A program made the translations under genes and the position numbers. From Neoarius graeffei (Eukaryota > Chordata > Actinopteri > Siluriformes > Ariidae): a stretch of DNA of 64,000 bases. Of the stretch, positions 10,849-21,504 are shown piece by piece. The DNA lies in assembly GCF_027579695.1 (NCBI RefSeq), contig NC_083592.1:36586714-36650713 (forward strand), given 5' to 3'. The number at the start of each line of letters is the position of its first letter. The first letter of the stretch is position 1. The notes below the pieces were generated by a model. The model searched no databases, was not told the DNA's origin, and saw only the letters and a list, made by a program, of their open reading frames with translations.

Positions 10849-12160
10849 AATACCTGTTTACTTGTTTTACTTAAAAAAAAAATAAAACATTGCAAAAAAA
10901 GTAGAATGGCAAAAAAAAATAATTGTCTTGCCCAAAAAAAAAGCACTGCACTTTGACTCCATTTTGCATTTTCAATAGCATTGTGGTCGACTGCTTTTTT
11001 TTTTAAACTCCCTTTTATTCCTCAATTGAACAAGCATTTAAATTTGCATGGCCTTGTGCATTTAAACTTATCAGAATCTTTTACATTTCTAGTTTTATTA
11101 TTAGCACTATTATCAAAACTACGTTTAATATTGAAAACCAGAGAGGTTTGCTCCTGTATGCATCCAAATTTTGTGTTTTGTATACTTAATGGATTTTTAA
11201 ACATGTAAATGAACCCTTTAAACCTTTTAGTTGTTTGTTGATTTATTAGTTATGATGTAGTAAGTTTGTCATGTTTCGTGTTGGATGTAAAACAAATAGT
11301 GCACCATGGTGCACTATTGTCAAATATTCACATATTCATATACTACAAAATGATGAGATTCATGTAAAATTAATGTTGTAGTTTCCACTATTAAGATCAC
11401 CTGCTCTCTGAATTCACCCTTCAGTATTGGCTTGTACACATGGTGGTTTTGGGACTAATTTAAAAAAAAAATAATAACATGAATTGGGTTCTACTTGCTA
11501 CAGAGGTTATTTGCTGTAATCATGAGAGACTTTGGGATTTATTGTTCCCATCATTAATGTTGAGGTCCACATTTGTTACCTTTGCTAACTAGTTCCTGAA
11601 AATTTCACAACCGAAAGTCAGTGATGCCCTTTGTATTTTGCTCTTTATCACGCTTCAATAACAAACTGTCTCATTTTTCACTACAGTTTCTCACATGGAT
11701 ATAATTTCAATATTACTTTTAAATACTTCCTTGTACCAGGAAATTTAACTTGGATGGCTACTGATTTTTGGTACATGCAGTAGTGTGCACCTACTTTCAA
11801 CTGCGTGGATCAGTTGTTCCTGGTAAATGTGAAGTCGAACAATTTCACAGGGCTAGTGTTTCAATATTAAAATGTCTGTTATCTTTCATCTAAGATCTTC
11901 AGGGAGCAATCTGTCCACATACCTTTCATGGATGCCTGTGGGCATCTGTTTTTCAAGTTCATCTTCCAAGGCTTTTTACATAAAAGACAGTATTGAAGTG
12001 TGAAGCATTTGTGTGTTTGGTTTATTCAATGAAAGAAGGGAAAGTGTGCATTGTGAGGCTAGGATAGATATGGTTGTCAGGAATATAGGGGACAGACGAA
12101 TGTAACAACGGCAGAGAGTTTATTAAAGCAGGCTGGCAAACAAATCCAAATTGTGATGCA
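10846..12160. other. Unassigned AT-rich spacer
   Basis: Short A-runs and T-runs and no convincing gene or repeat signature. Short translated frames here are low-complexity. Confidence 0.4.
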
Positions 12161-12184
12161 TGGTCAACGTCAAAGTACAGGCAA

Positions 12185-12257
12185 TGGTCCAGGCTTGTAG
12201 TACTCGAGTCCAGGACTCAGACTCGAGTCCAACTCGTGCCCTAATTTTAAGGACTCG
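12185..12257. repeat. ACTCGAGTCC-type repeat, left part
   Basis: Repeated GACTCGAGTCC / GACTCGTGACTT words. It continues at 14696-14800 (GACTCGGACTTGGACTCAGA), so the stretch between was inserted into an older repeat. Confidence 0.65.
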
Positions 12258-12479
12258 TGACTTCAAGTCAAGTCAACTTTATTGTAAAATATGCTATACA
12301 TGCTCGACATACAGCACAGATGAAATATCAGTCCTCTCTGACCCACGGTGCAAACTGGCAATGCAATAAATAAAAATAGAATAATTGAAAAAACAAACAA
12401 TATAAACAGTATAAACACTCTAGATAGGAACTAGACATAGACTAAACACTCAAACAATATAAACAGTATAAATAAACAG

Positions 12480-12861
12480 GGGCGGCACGGTGGTGTAGTG
12501 GTTAGCGCTGTCGCCTCACAGCAAGAAGGTCCTGGGTTCGAACCCCGGGTCCGGCGAGGGCTTTTCTGTGTGGAGTTTGCATGTTCTCCCCGTGTCCGTG
12601 TGGGTTTCCTCCGGGTGCTCCGGTTTCCCCCACAGTCCAAAGACATGCAGGTTAGGTTAACTGGTGACTCTAAATTGACCGTAGGTGTGAATGTGAGTGT
12701 GAATGGTTGTCTGTGTCTATGTGCCAGCCCTGTGATGACCTGGTGACTTGTCCAGGGTGTACCCCGCCTTTCGCCCGTAGTCAGCTGGGATAGGCTCCAG
12801 CTTGCCTGCGACCCTGTAGAAGGATAAAGTGGCTAGAGATAATGAGATGAGATGAGATGAG
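12480..12861 (+). mobile_element. Full-length tRNA-derived SINE
   Basis: The head carries polymerase III boxes: GGTGTAGTGGTTAGCGC (A-box region) and GGGTTCGAACCCC (B box). The body has TCCGGTTTCCCCCACAGTCC and the tail is GATGAGATGAGATGAGAT. It is flanked by the 12-bp duplication ATAAATAAACAG at 12468-12479 and 12862-12873. Confidence 0.93.
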
Positions 12862-13027
12862 ATAAATAAACAGTATAAACACTAGATAAGAACAAGACAT
12901 AGACTAAACACTCAGACAATATAAACAGTGTAAACACTAGAGAAGAACTACACACAGACTAAACACTCAAACACAATATAAACAGTATAAACACTCTAGA
13001 TATGAACTAGACGTAGACTAAACACTC

Positions 13028-13062
<35 letters not shown>
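13028..13062. repeat. (TA)n(CA)n microsatellite
   Basis: A TA run followed directly by CA units in the LINE 3' part. Confidence 0.9.
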
Positions 13063-13222
13063 TAAATTGGTTCAAATAACTAAACAGTCAAGGGCACTTG
13101 AGGTATAGCAGGTAAACATGAAACATGAAATAAGCAGTATAAACAAACTAGCAGCTGTTAAGATGAGGTAGTGTGGAATAGTGCAAATGAGCGAGGTAAA
13201 GTGAAATGTGCAGTCCCTGAGT

Positions 13223-14689
13223 TCAGTGTGTTAGTGAACGATGAGATGTGTGTGTGTGTGTGTGTGTTGGGGGGGAACTGTGAGGATAACATGTCAGATG
13301 CTGAAGGGGTGTGTGCGAGCAGAATCTGTGGCAGGGGGCGGGGGAGGGAGGGGCAGAACAGGGAGGGAGTTGAGCCTCCTGACTGCCTGGTGAAAGAAAC
13401 TGTTCTTGAGCCTGCTGCTTTTGGCCCGGAGACTCCGCAGTCTCCTCCCCGAATGGCAGCAGGCTGAAGAGGCTGTGAGATGGGTGGGTGGGGTCACCTG
13501 CAATCCTGATGGCTTTGCGGGTGAGGCGGGAGTTATAATTATCCATTAGAGAAGGGAGATAGACGCCAATGATCCTCTCAGCTGCTCTCACGATGCGCTG
13601 CAGAGACTTGCAGCAGGACACGGTGCAGGTGCCGTACCACACGGTGATGCAGCTGGTCAGGATGTTCTCGATGGTGCCTCTATAGAAAGTGTGCATGATG
13701 GGGGCCGGGGCTCTTGCTCTCCTCAGTTTGCGGAGGAAGTACAGACGCTGTTGGGCTTTTTTGGCCAGTGATGCAGTGTTGTTGCTCCAGGACAGGTCTT
13801 CAGAGATGTGCACACCCAGAAACTTGGTGCTGCTCACCCTCTCCACTGCAGCACCGTCAATAGATAGTGGAGCATGCTGGGTGTGCTCTCTCCTGAAGTC
13901 CATAACAATCTCCTTCGTCTTCTCCACGTTCAGACGGAGATTGTTGTCCTTGCACCACATGGCCAAGTGGCTCACCTCACTCCTGTAGATTGTCTCATCG
14001 CCATTGTTGATGAGACCCACCACAGTCGTGTCATCCCCAAACTTAATGAAGAGATTTGAGCTGGATGTTGGTGTGCAGTCGTGGGTCAGCAGAGTGAAGA
14101 GGAGGGGGCTTAGCACACATCCTTGGGGGGACCCCGTGTTCAGTGTGATGGTGCTGGAGGAGTTGTTGCCGACCCGTACAGTCTGTGGTCTCCCTGTCAG
14201 GAAGTCCAGCAGCCAGTTGCACAGGGAGGTGTTGAGTCCCAGCTGGTCCAGTTTGTGAATGAGCTGCTGAGGAATGATTGTGTTGAATGCTGAGCTAAAG
14301 TCTATGAACAGCATTCTGACATACAAGTCTTTTGTCTCCAGGTGGGTGAGGGCTGAGTGGAGGGCAGTGGAGATGGCGTCATCGGTCGAACGGTTGGACT
14401 GATATGCAAACTGGAAAGGATCCAGGGCAGGGGGGAGGGCAGACTTGATATGCCTCATGACTAGCCGCTCGAAGCACTTCATGAGGATGGGAGTGAGTGC
14501 GACAGGGCGGTAGTCATTGAAGCAGGAGGGAGACGGCTTCTTCGGGACTGGGATGATGGTGGTGGTTTTGAGGCGCATGGGGTCAACAGCCTGGCTCAAC
14601 GAGATGTTGAAGATGTCTGTAAAGACATCTGTGAGCTCCTTGGCACAGTTTCTCAGTACACGACCAGGAATGTTATCAGGACCCGGGGC
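13223..14689 (-). pseudogene. LINE reverse transcriptase, C-terminal part, frameshifted
   Basis: One long frame covers fingers and palm of a non-LTR reverse transcriptase. It shows PDNIPGRVL before the frame's nominal start, then [18 protein letters not shown], the palm motif [27 protein letters not shown] and FGDDTTVV, a variant of the FADD catalytic box. The tail [11 protein letters not shown] is followed by a frameshift near 13455. The conserved [20 protein letters not shown] stretch then lies in another frame (13294-13503). The endonuclease and any ORF1 are missing. I place it with CR1/L2-type LINEs by motif style, not by alignment. Confidence 0.85.
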
Positions 14690-14821
14690 TGACTTGACTC
14701 GGATTTGAGCACTGATGACTCGGACTTGGACTCAGACTCATGCATTAACTGCCTTTGGACTCGTAAATTGGAGATGAGGACTCTGATTTTTCTTTATTTT
14801 TTGTAACATGCCATAATAATT

Positions 14822-15119
14822 TTGCATAAGATATTTATATCTACATTAATTTTTGTACTAATTTCATGCAAGAGAATGCACATTCACCTGTTCATACCGT
14901 ACGTCATGTTCCGGAACAAACTAACGTTAATGGCGCTAAAATGCCTGAAGAGAACGCCCCTAGGATTGTTCACTTTGCTTATACAGACTTCTCGTGCAGT
15001 GGGGGGAAAAATGCACTACTTTGTGTTCCATATGTAGAAGAACTATCGAGGAGACAATGGGACAACCTTGAACTCATCATTTAGCAAGACTACACCCAGA
15101 GAAACAAGTGAGACACTAT
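14822..15119. other. Spacer without recognised feature
   Basis: About 300 bases between the ACTCGAG-type repeat and the THAP transposon. No gene or repeat family recognised. Confidence 0.35.
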
Positions 15120-16520
15120 GGCCCTGTCCACACGGCAACGGATTCAGGTGAATCTGATAAAATTGTTTATCGTTTTGGCCTGGCGTCCACACGGCACCGG
15201 CGTTTTGGGTGTCCCAAAACGAAATCTTTTGAAAACGGGTTCCAGAGTGAAAAAATCTGGCAACGGCGCCGTTGCGAAGTCGTCTGGATGAGTAGAACGG
15301 ATTTGTTTACGATGACGTCACAACCACATGACTGTGAGTGCTTCACGCCAGGCATAGACATATAAACATAGACGCCGCCTTCCGCGTAGAATCATACGTC
15401 ATCCTCGCCGCCATATTGGATGGGGCAAAGCGGAGAATAAAGATGCCTCATTCATGTGCTGCGTTTAACTGTACCAACAGGTTTACCGTCCAAACGAGAT
15501 CACATGGGATTACCTTTCACAGGTGAGACTGGAAAAATACTTTTCATTGTATTTGGTCATTATAACGTAATTTTACGAACAGATTTTTCTGACTTTGTGG
15601 CTAATATGAAGTCTCGCGCATAATAGCCGCTCAGTGAAACCTGTCTCCAAACAATTTATAATTTATAAATAAATTTATAATTTATTTCATAGCCCACCCA
15701 ACCAATTTCACCACCAGCTGTCAGATGGTGATGGCACACTCAAAAATAGAAGAGATTGGAAGCATGTCAGACTGTGAAGCAATCACATGGAGCAATCCCA
15801 TTGTAATATGGTTTAATTGAATTTTTTTCCATATAGCACTGTATATTGCAAAAATTGTTTTGGAGACATTTTACAGCCTATCTGCACGGCATTTAATGAA
15901 AGTGATGCAGAGACGGCACGGCACGGCTTCAGCAGCGTAACCACAGCACATTATTCTACACGATCCCCGCTGAGCTCCAAAACATGCCTTGATGTGTAGA
16001 TATCGTTAGTAGCCTACGATAGTAGTAGCGGAATTTAAAAAAAAAGTTTCCGATAGCTTGATTCCGGTATAGGCCTGCTGCATGTTAACCATCACATTAA
16101 AAGTTATATATGTTGTTTTGATGCCTGTTTGTTTCCCAAATATATACGTGTGTGTCTTAATGGGTGAATAAAAGGCATCGAGTTAAATATTATTGTAGAA
16201 AGGGGCTTTATGAAGTTCAGTCCATTTACTTGCATTGGTTTACGGGGAAGATTTGCCACATCCAATATGGCGGACACTCTGACGTATCCCAGCAACGGGC
16301 CACCAGGTTTATGCGCATGCGTCCTTACTTCTTCTATTGTTCTGGTGTCTCCGATGGGACCGTCTTACAGCGCACATAGAGGTGTGGCATGTGTATTGCA
16401 TTGTTTTCAGCAAGCATTGCGTTGCCATATGTACCTGATATTTTACTGATCCGTTGCCCATGTGGACGCAATATATATTTTTTTTTTAAATCTCGTGGCC
16501 GTTGTCGTGTGGATGTAGCC
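15120..16520. mobile_element. THAP-containing DNA transposon, non-autonomous
   Basis: The ends are GGCCCTGTCCACACGGCAAC on the left and, read inward from the right, GGCTACATCCACACGACAAC, a terminal inverted repeat with a few mismatches. The flanking duplication is TAT at 15117-15119 and 16521-16523. A related inverted copy spans 29630-31295 with TAA on both sides. Three-base duplications recall PIF/Harbinger elements, but the THAP exon inside points to other families, so I leave the superfamily open. Confidence 0.75.
15443..15522 (+). pseudogene. THAP zinc-finger first exon (relic)
   Basis: From ATG the frame reads MPHSCAAFNCTNRFTVQT and ends ITFHR before a splice donor AG|GTGAGA. The CxxxxC spacing followed by F-H-R is the start of a THAP domain, the C2CH DNA-binding finger of P-type and Kolobok-type transposases. 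The second half of the domain is not found nearby, so this is a remnant of the transposase's first exon. Confidence 0.65.
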
Positions 16521-16762
16521 TATGTTCATTGCTCTGTTGATAGCAGGGCTTGCTGGCCAATAAACTAGCTAGTGTTAACCTTCTCCCATGTTATTTACCC
16601 TGTTGATAGCGGGGCTTGCTGAGCAATGAACAAGGTTTTTACCTGTAGCCTATTAACTAAAATTGGGCAGTCAAGCAGTGATATTAGTCCAACACAGTAG
16701 CAGAAACGGTTTCACATAACGGCAGCAACGGCCACCATCAAATGGTGCGGTAACAGGTAACA

Positions 16763-17146
16763 CCCATACGAAAAAGAACAGTAAAGAACTTATAAGAATT
16801 TACCACTGTCTTAGTAGTAAATCCTTATAAATATAAGGATAAATCCTTATAAGGATTTATAAATAAATATATATGCCATGTATGATTTACTCCTGAAAGT
16901 GGCCCATTTTGCATTTTCCTCATACAAATTTTTTATGAAAATCTAGTATGTATGAAGTGAACATTGTGCATGGTTTTTACAGATAATGTGTATGATGAAT
17001 TACACCGTCTTTGTATGCTTCATGTAATGTTTGTAGTTTTAAATTATATTTTACAGTTTAAAATGTTTATGCCTTTTATATGTAAATCCACATACTAAGA
17101 CAGTGGTAAATTCTTATAAGTTCTTTACTGTTCTTTTTCGTATGGG
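16763..17146. mobile_element. MITE with perfect 54-bp terminal inverted repeats
   Basis: The arms 16763-16816 and 17093-17146 are exact reverse complements, starting CCCATACGAAAAAGAACAGT. The left interior holds an AT-rich array of AAATCCTTATAA-like units. No target duplication is clear. It lies directly against the 5' end of the LINE fragment at 17147. Confidence 0.85.
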
Positions 17147-19110
17147 CATGTTGCACCATCTCCCCCATCTTGTTCATAATGGGAATGAACCTGCTTATAA
17201 CAGCAGCAGGGAAGGAATCCAGAGGGCTAATAATGGAGCCTGGTATTTGCCAACCTCCAGTAAAATCCTTTATGCATGACCTCACTATTACAACAGCAAC
17301 CCATGTGCAAGCAAGGTGGATACTGAAGGCACTCAACGACATGGCAAATCGGGCTCAAATGAGGTTCAAGCCAAGGAAGTCAAGAAGCATGGTGATCAGG
17401 AATGGTAAAGTTACAAACAAGTTCCAACTCCAAATCCAGGGGGAGGCTATACCATCGATTGAGGAAAACCCGATAAAATGCCTGGGCAAGTGGTACGACT
17501 CATCCCTCAACAACAGAGGCAGTGTTTCCAGGACAGAAAAGCAGGCAGAGGAATGGCTTCGTAAGATTGAGAGTTCAGGCTTACCAGGCAAGTTTAAGGC
17601 CTGGCCATCCAGTATGGTCTGCTACCAAGACTTTTGTGGCTACTGACAATTTATGAAGTTCCTATGTCAATGGTGGAAGGAATCAAGAGGCAAGTGAACA
17701 AACACCTCTGCAGGTGGCTTGGTATTCCACCAAGCTTCACATCAGTAGGGCTATACATAAGGTCTGGTCAGCTGCAACTGCCCTTATCATCGGTGGTTGA
17801 AGTGTTCAAGGTTGCAAAGTGCAGAGCCGTGATGATGTTCAGAGACTCTGCTGATGGAAAGGTCAGAGGTGCAGGCGTCACCACAAGATCCGGATGCAAG
17901 TGGGCAGCAGACACATCGATGGCACAAGCAGAAACTCTGCTGAAGTTAAAGGACATCATTGGGAACCCGTGTGCTGGGCGCCAGGGACTCAAATCCACCC
18001 ATTTCCAGCAATGGGCGAAAGCAGACCCAAGGCAGAGGAGAGACATGATCCAAGCAGAGGTCCGACAGCTAGAGGAGAAGGGGAGAAGGGCTAGGGTTGT
18101 GGAGCTTGGATCACAAGGAGCCTGGATGAAGTGGGACCTGCCAAAGCATAAGATCACCTGGCCTGAACTCTGGAGACTGGAGCCTTATCGCATCTCTTTC
18201 CTTCTCCATTCAGTGTATGATACCATTCCAACTCCAACAAACTTGCACAGGTGGGGAATGAGGGAGGACCCATTGTGCAGGTTATGTGGGGAGAGAGGAA
18301 CGATGGTGCACATGTTGGCAGGTTGCAAGACTGCCCTGAGCCAGGGAAGATACAGATGGTACCATGACAAGGTCCTCAGAGCACTGGCTGACATTTTGGA
18401 GCAGGAGAGACAGAAAAATCATCAAGTCCACGTGAGACTAACACCATCTATTCAGTTCATCAGGGAGGGGGAGAAACCACCATCCTCCAAGAAGATCAAG
18501 AAGGGTCTCCTGCAGACAGCACCATTGTGGGAGATGAGGGTGGACCTGGGAAGGAAACTACACTTTCCCCAGGTCATTCAAATCACCCTGAGGCCTGACA
18601 TGGTCATATGGTCTGAGGAGGCCAAGAAGATCATCCTGATTGAACTGACAATCCCATGGGAAGATGGATATGTCGAGGCCTCAGAGCATAAAGCCACCAA
18701 GTATCAGGACCTGGTCCAGCAATGTAGGGACAAAGGATGGCAGGCCTGGCTATTCCCAGCTGAGATTGGATTCAGGAGCTTCCCGGCAGAGTTTGTATGG
18801 AACACGCTCACAGCTTTGGGAATAGTAGGAAAGGAGAGGAAGATAGCTGTCCATAGGTTGGGGGAGGCAGCGGAGAGAGCCTCTTGCTGGCTTTGGAATA
18901 GGAGGGAGGAGTTAAGCTGGGGGCCAGGAGAAGTTGGGTAGTGACTGGCCATCACTGCTGACCGGCCAACTGGTGGGCGTTGTGGTTTAGGGTTGAAACA
19001 CCCGATGAAATTTGGACACCCTCTGATGACATCTTCTCCTGGCCGAAAGCTACAGTCACTTCCTAAGTGACTGAAGGAGAAAGCACCACGATGTGTATTT
19101 AAGTGTTATA
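17147..19110 (+). mobile_element. 5'-truncated LINE with restriction-like endonuclease (R2/NeSL/Hero-like)
   Basis: Begins in the reverse transcriptase palm (GCTISPILF-like reading at about 17152) and runs to a 3' untranslated region ending near 19110. Coding content is described in the next entry. The upstream end abuts a MITE, so the break point may have been shaped by that insertion. Confidence 0.75.
17152..18941 (+). pseudogene. Reverse transcriptase / restriction-like endonuclease polyprotein, C-terminal part
   Basis: The first frame (to 17646) has the catalytic box region as FMHDLTITT, where this LINE type normally has FMDD, so one catalytic aspartate is lost. A one-base frameshift near 17602 leads into the second frame, 17634-18941. 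That frame contains YEVPMSMVE, a zinc knuckle CRLCGERGTMVHMLAGC (C-C-H-C) and a PD-(D/E)xK-type nuclease: RPDMVIW, then IILIELTIPWED, with KATKYQDL following. It ends at a TAG after SWGPGEVG. Nuclease after reverse transcriptase is typical of site-preferring R2/NeSL/Hero-type LINEs. Two defects make the piece inactive. Confidence 0.8.
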
Positions 19111-19133
19111 TACCAGCCAAGAGTGTGTTGTCA

Positions 19134-19166
19134 CCATCATCATGATGATGATGATCATCATCATCG
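19134..19166. repeat. Palindromic (CAT/ATG)n microsatellite
   Basis: CATCATCATGATGATGATGA followed by TCATCATCATC: a small trinucleotide array that reverses strand sense twice and can fold back on itself. Confidence 0.8.
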
Positions 19167-20023
19167 CACAGTCAGCACAGGAAATGTCTGACACAGTGTG
19201 TGTTCCTAAAACATGCAAGTAAATGGCTCGACGCATGAAAGTGTGCGTGAACGTGTTTATGTATGGTGCCTTGCAATAATCTGGCATCCCATATCCCATT
19301 CAGGATGTATTCTTACCTCATGCCAAATATTTCCAAGATAAGCTCCAGCTCCAATACAATCCTGACCAAATGAAATACTTACTGAAGATGAATGAATGCA
19401 TAGACAGTAATGTTACTTCAACACATTTAAGGTGTGATTCCTTCATACGTTCTACGAGAATTTTAAACCACATTAAGTGTTTTTTTCCCTCTAAAGCACA
19501 CTAACTTTATCAATGCATTATGCTGTGATGTAATGAAAACAAAAACTCTTTATCAGGGTGTATAATTATCACACTGTGAATTTGGCATACAATTTTGCCT
19601 ATAGGCAGTTGATTAATTATGCAGTTGTGACCATTGACACAACTGATTTTTGTGATTTTAATATGATAGAAAAAGAAAATGGATATCTATGGCTATGAAG
19701 TAGAAAAATAGTTCTGTAGGACGAGCCTCAGCTTGTGCAGGTGTCATAAAGCTGTCTTTCAACTGAAATCCCCAAATACTCACATTGAAGCACCCATATT
19801 TTAGTCTTCTTGACACAATGTTTGTGTTGTGTTGCCTTGTGAAATTGAACTCCAAGGCCATGCATAAGAACCAAGTGTCAAGATTTATGATGCTTGCTGA
19901 CTTTTTGATAACCACCTTGGCTGAGTTAAGTCATTCTTTTATAGGCATACCCATAAACAAATGTTGGCATCAGAAGGTGTCATGATCTGTTTACTCTGTT
20001 TTACTTAAAGGAAGTATGTCTAC
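19167..20023. other. Unassigned spacer
   Basis: No recognisable gene, RNA or repeat family in about 850 bases. Confidence 0.35.
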
Positions 20024-20096
20024 ACTCTCAGAAAATATTGTACCTTTAGGCATACAGTGGCTTGTCACAGGGCCAGTACCCTCTAAGGTACTTATA
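20024..20096. repeat. Fish interspersed repeat fragment (ACACTCTCAGAAAA type)
   Basis: Contains ACACTCTCAGAAAATATTGT and GGTAC-containing words that I associate with a common teleost repeat. Family not assigned. Confidence 0.35.
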
Positions 20097-20165
20097 CAGA
20101 GCTCAACATAAATGAGTACACCCCCTTTTGAAAAGTAACATTTTAAACAATATCTCAATGAACAC
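20097..20165 (-). mobile_element. Tc1-like element, terminal piece split off by the LTR retrotransposon
   Basis: Starts after a TA and reads ATGAGTACACCCCCTTTTGA, the terminal repeat also seen in the MITE at 37785-38320. The element resumes at 25245 after the LTR retrotransposon. Comparison with the uninterrupted MITE (CAATGAACACAAATAATTTC) shows the joined order. Confidence 0.85.
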
Positions 20166-20480
20166 TGTGGCAGCGGGGGCATAGTCAAGCATCGGTGTGT
20201 GACCGGAGGGCGGAGTCAGGGAAGGTAAGTGGCAGAATCACTGCACCTGATGTTGGTTAATCTGTGTTTATGTGTCTTCCCCAGTGACCGCGCCCTATAT
20301 AAGGAGAGAGAGAGCAGAGGAAGGGAGCTCTCTCCCCTACCAGGCAACTGATGTGTGTATGCGTGTCTGTGTGACTGGGAGTAGTATGTGAAGCTGAAAA
20401 GCTGAAAATAAAGAGCTTTTGCAAACTCAGTTCTGGCCTGCCGTACTTCTGTGCTCCACCCACCCGCTAAACATACTACA
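20166..20480 (+). repeat. 5' LTR of Gmr1-like copy A
   Basis: Begins TGTGGCAGCGGGGGC and ends CATACTACA. It contains a TATA box TATATAA (20296-20302) and a polyadenylation signal AATAAA (20407-20412). Its partner is at 24921-25239. Confidence 0.92.
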
Positions 20481-20481
20481 G

Positions 20482-20499
20482 TGGTGGCGAAACCCAGGA
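20482..20499 (+). promoter_or_regulatory. Primer binding site, tRNA-Phe type (degraded)
   Basis: TGGTGGCGAAACCCAGGA, one base after the LTR. It differs at two positions from the site in copy C (51280-51297), which complements the 3' end of eukaryotic tRNA-Phe exactly as I remember that tRNA. Confidence 0.7.
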
Positions 20500-20524
20500 T
20501 GGGAGCACAGAGGAGAACAGCCCC

Positions 20525-21480
20525 ATGGAGTCCTCCCGCTTCGCGGACCTGATCCATGCCCTCACCACGGCCCAACAGAGCCAGCACCAGGCGCTGCTCG
20601 CCCTCCGAAAGGAGCAAGCGGAAAGGTTCGAGGCCCTGGTGCTGGCACAACAGGAAGATCGTCAGGCGTTCTGGCACCTCCTTGCGTTGGCGGGGTCCAC
20701 CACCTCCACCGCCGCGGGCCCTCTCCCCTTCACCCTAACGAAGATGGGCCCGCACGATGACCCCGAGGCCTTCCTAGTGCTCTTCGAACAAGCAACAGAG
20801 GCCTGGGGCTGGCCGGTGGAACAGCACGTGGCACACCTCCTCCCTCTGCTAACGGGTGAGGTGCAGCTGGCCACGCTACAGCTCCCCGCCGACAGCCGGC
20901 TGGTCTACGCAGACCTGCATCGGGCCGTCCTCCAGCGTGTGGGGCGCACCTCTGAACAACAACTCCAGCGCTTCCACGATCTGCGCCTAGAGGAAGTCGG
21001 CCGGCCATTCGCGTTTGGCCAGCAACTCTGGGACGCCTGCCGGCGGTGGCTGAGGGCTGACAACTGCGACGCCGAGGGAATCGTCTATCTGGTGGTACTG
21101 GAACAGTTCATCGCACGACTCCCCAACGGAACCGCGGAGTGGGTCCAGTGCCATCGCCCGGCGTCACTGGATCAGGCCATCGAGTTGGCGGAGGATCATT
21201 TGGCAGCTGTTCCCATGGCAGGATCGCAAATCTCCTCTTCTCTCTCTCTCTCTCCTTCTCTCTCTCTCTCTACCCCCCCTCCTGTGTCTCGTCCTCGCCC
21301 CATTTCCCCTCTGCGGAGGCGGGGACCGGCTCCACCCCAGCCGGCCTGCCGCCCCCGTGGTGCCCTCCCGTTTCCTGCTTCCGTGTCTGTCTCTCCCCCC
21401 CCTCAGGTGAGTGAGCCCCAGAGCACCGGTGCAGAGAGAGAGAGCCCGGGCCGGTTTGCTGGCGCTGCGGGGAACCAGGG
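20525..21480 (+). pseudogene. Gag of Gmr1-like copy A, with SCAN-like domain
   Basis: The frame starts MESSRFADLIHALTTAQQ with a likely coiled segment (LRKEQAERFEAL) at residues 15-50. Residues about 149-226 match the SCAN oligomerisation domain in pattern: ACRRWLRADNCDAEG, VLEQFIARLPNGTAEWVQ, HRPASLDQAIELAEDHL. A serine- and proline-rich linker with a CT-repeat follows. The zinc knuckle CWRCGEPGHLQHQC can be read at about 21455-21500 but in a shifted frame, so a small indel lies near 21450. The vertebrate SCAN domain is known to descend from Gmr1-type Gag. Confidence 0.85.
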
Positions 21481-21504
21481 CACCTCCAGCATCAGTGCTC
21501 GGCA

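Larger units (their letters stand above)
12264..14689 (-). mobile_element. 5'-truncated LINE (CR1/L2-type), interrupted by a SINE
   Basis: Flanked by a probable short target duplication, TGACTT, at 12258-12263 and 14690-14695. The 5' end, at the right on the minus strand, starts inside the reverse transcriptase. The 3' end reads CAATAAAGTTGACTTGACTT on the minus strand. Tandem runs of AAACACTC/ATAAACAGT-like units fill the 3' untranslated part (about 12370-13020). A SINE sits at 12480-12861. Confidence 0.8.

Noticed and set aside
10870-10890. Polyadenylation signal for the aqp3-like gene
   Set aside because: The AATAAA string lies in an A-run 1.5 kb downstream beside a microsatellite; no supporting context.
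10656-10956. Tyr/Ile-repeat peptides on both strands
   Set aside because: Translation of a TA microsatellite.
12480-12560. tRNA gene suggested by A and B boxes
   Set aside because: The boxes belong to the head of a SINE; the sequence does not fold as a full tRNA and occurs in many copies.
13171-13467. 98-codon plus-strand frame
   Set aside because: Antisense of the LINE C-terminus and 3' region.
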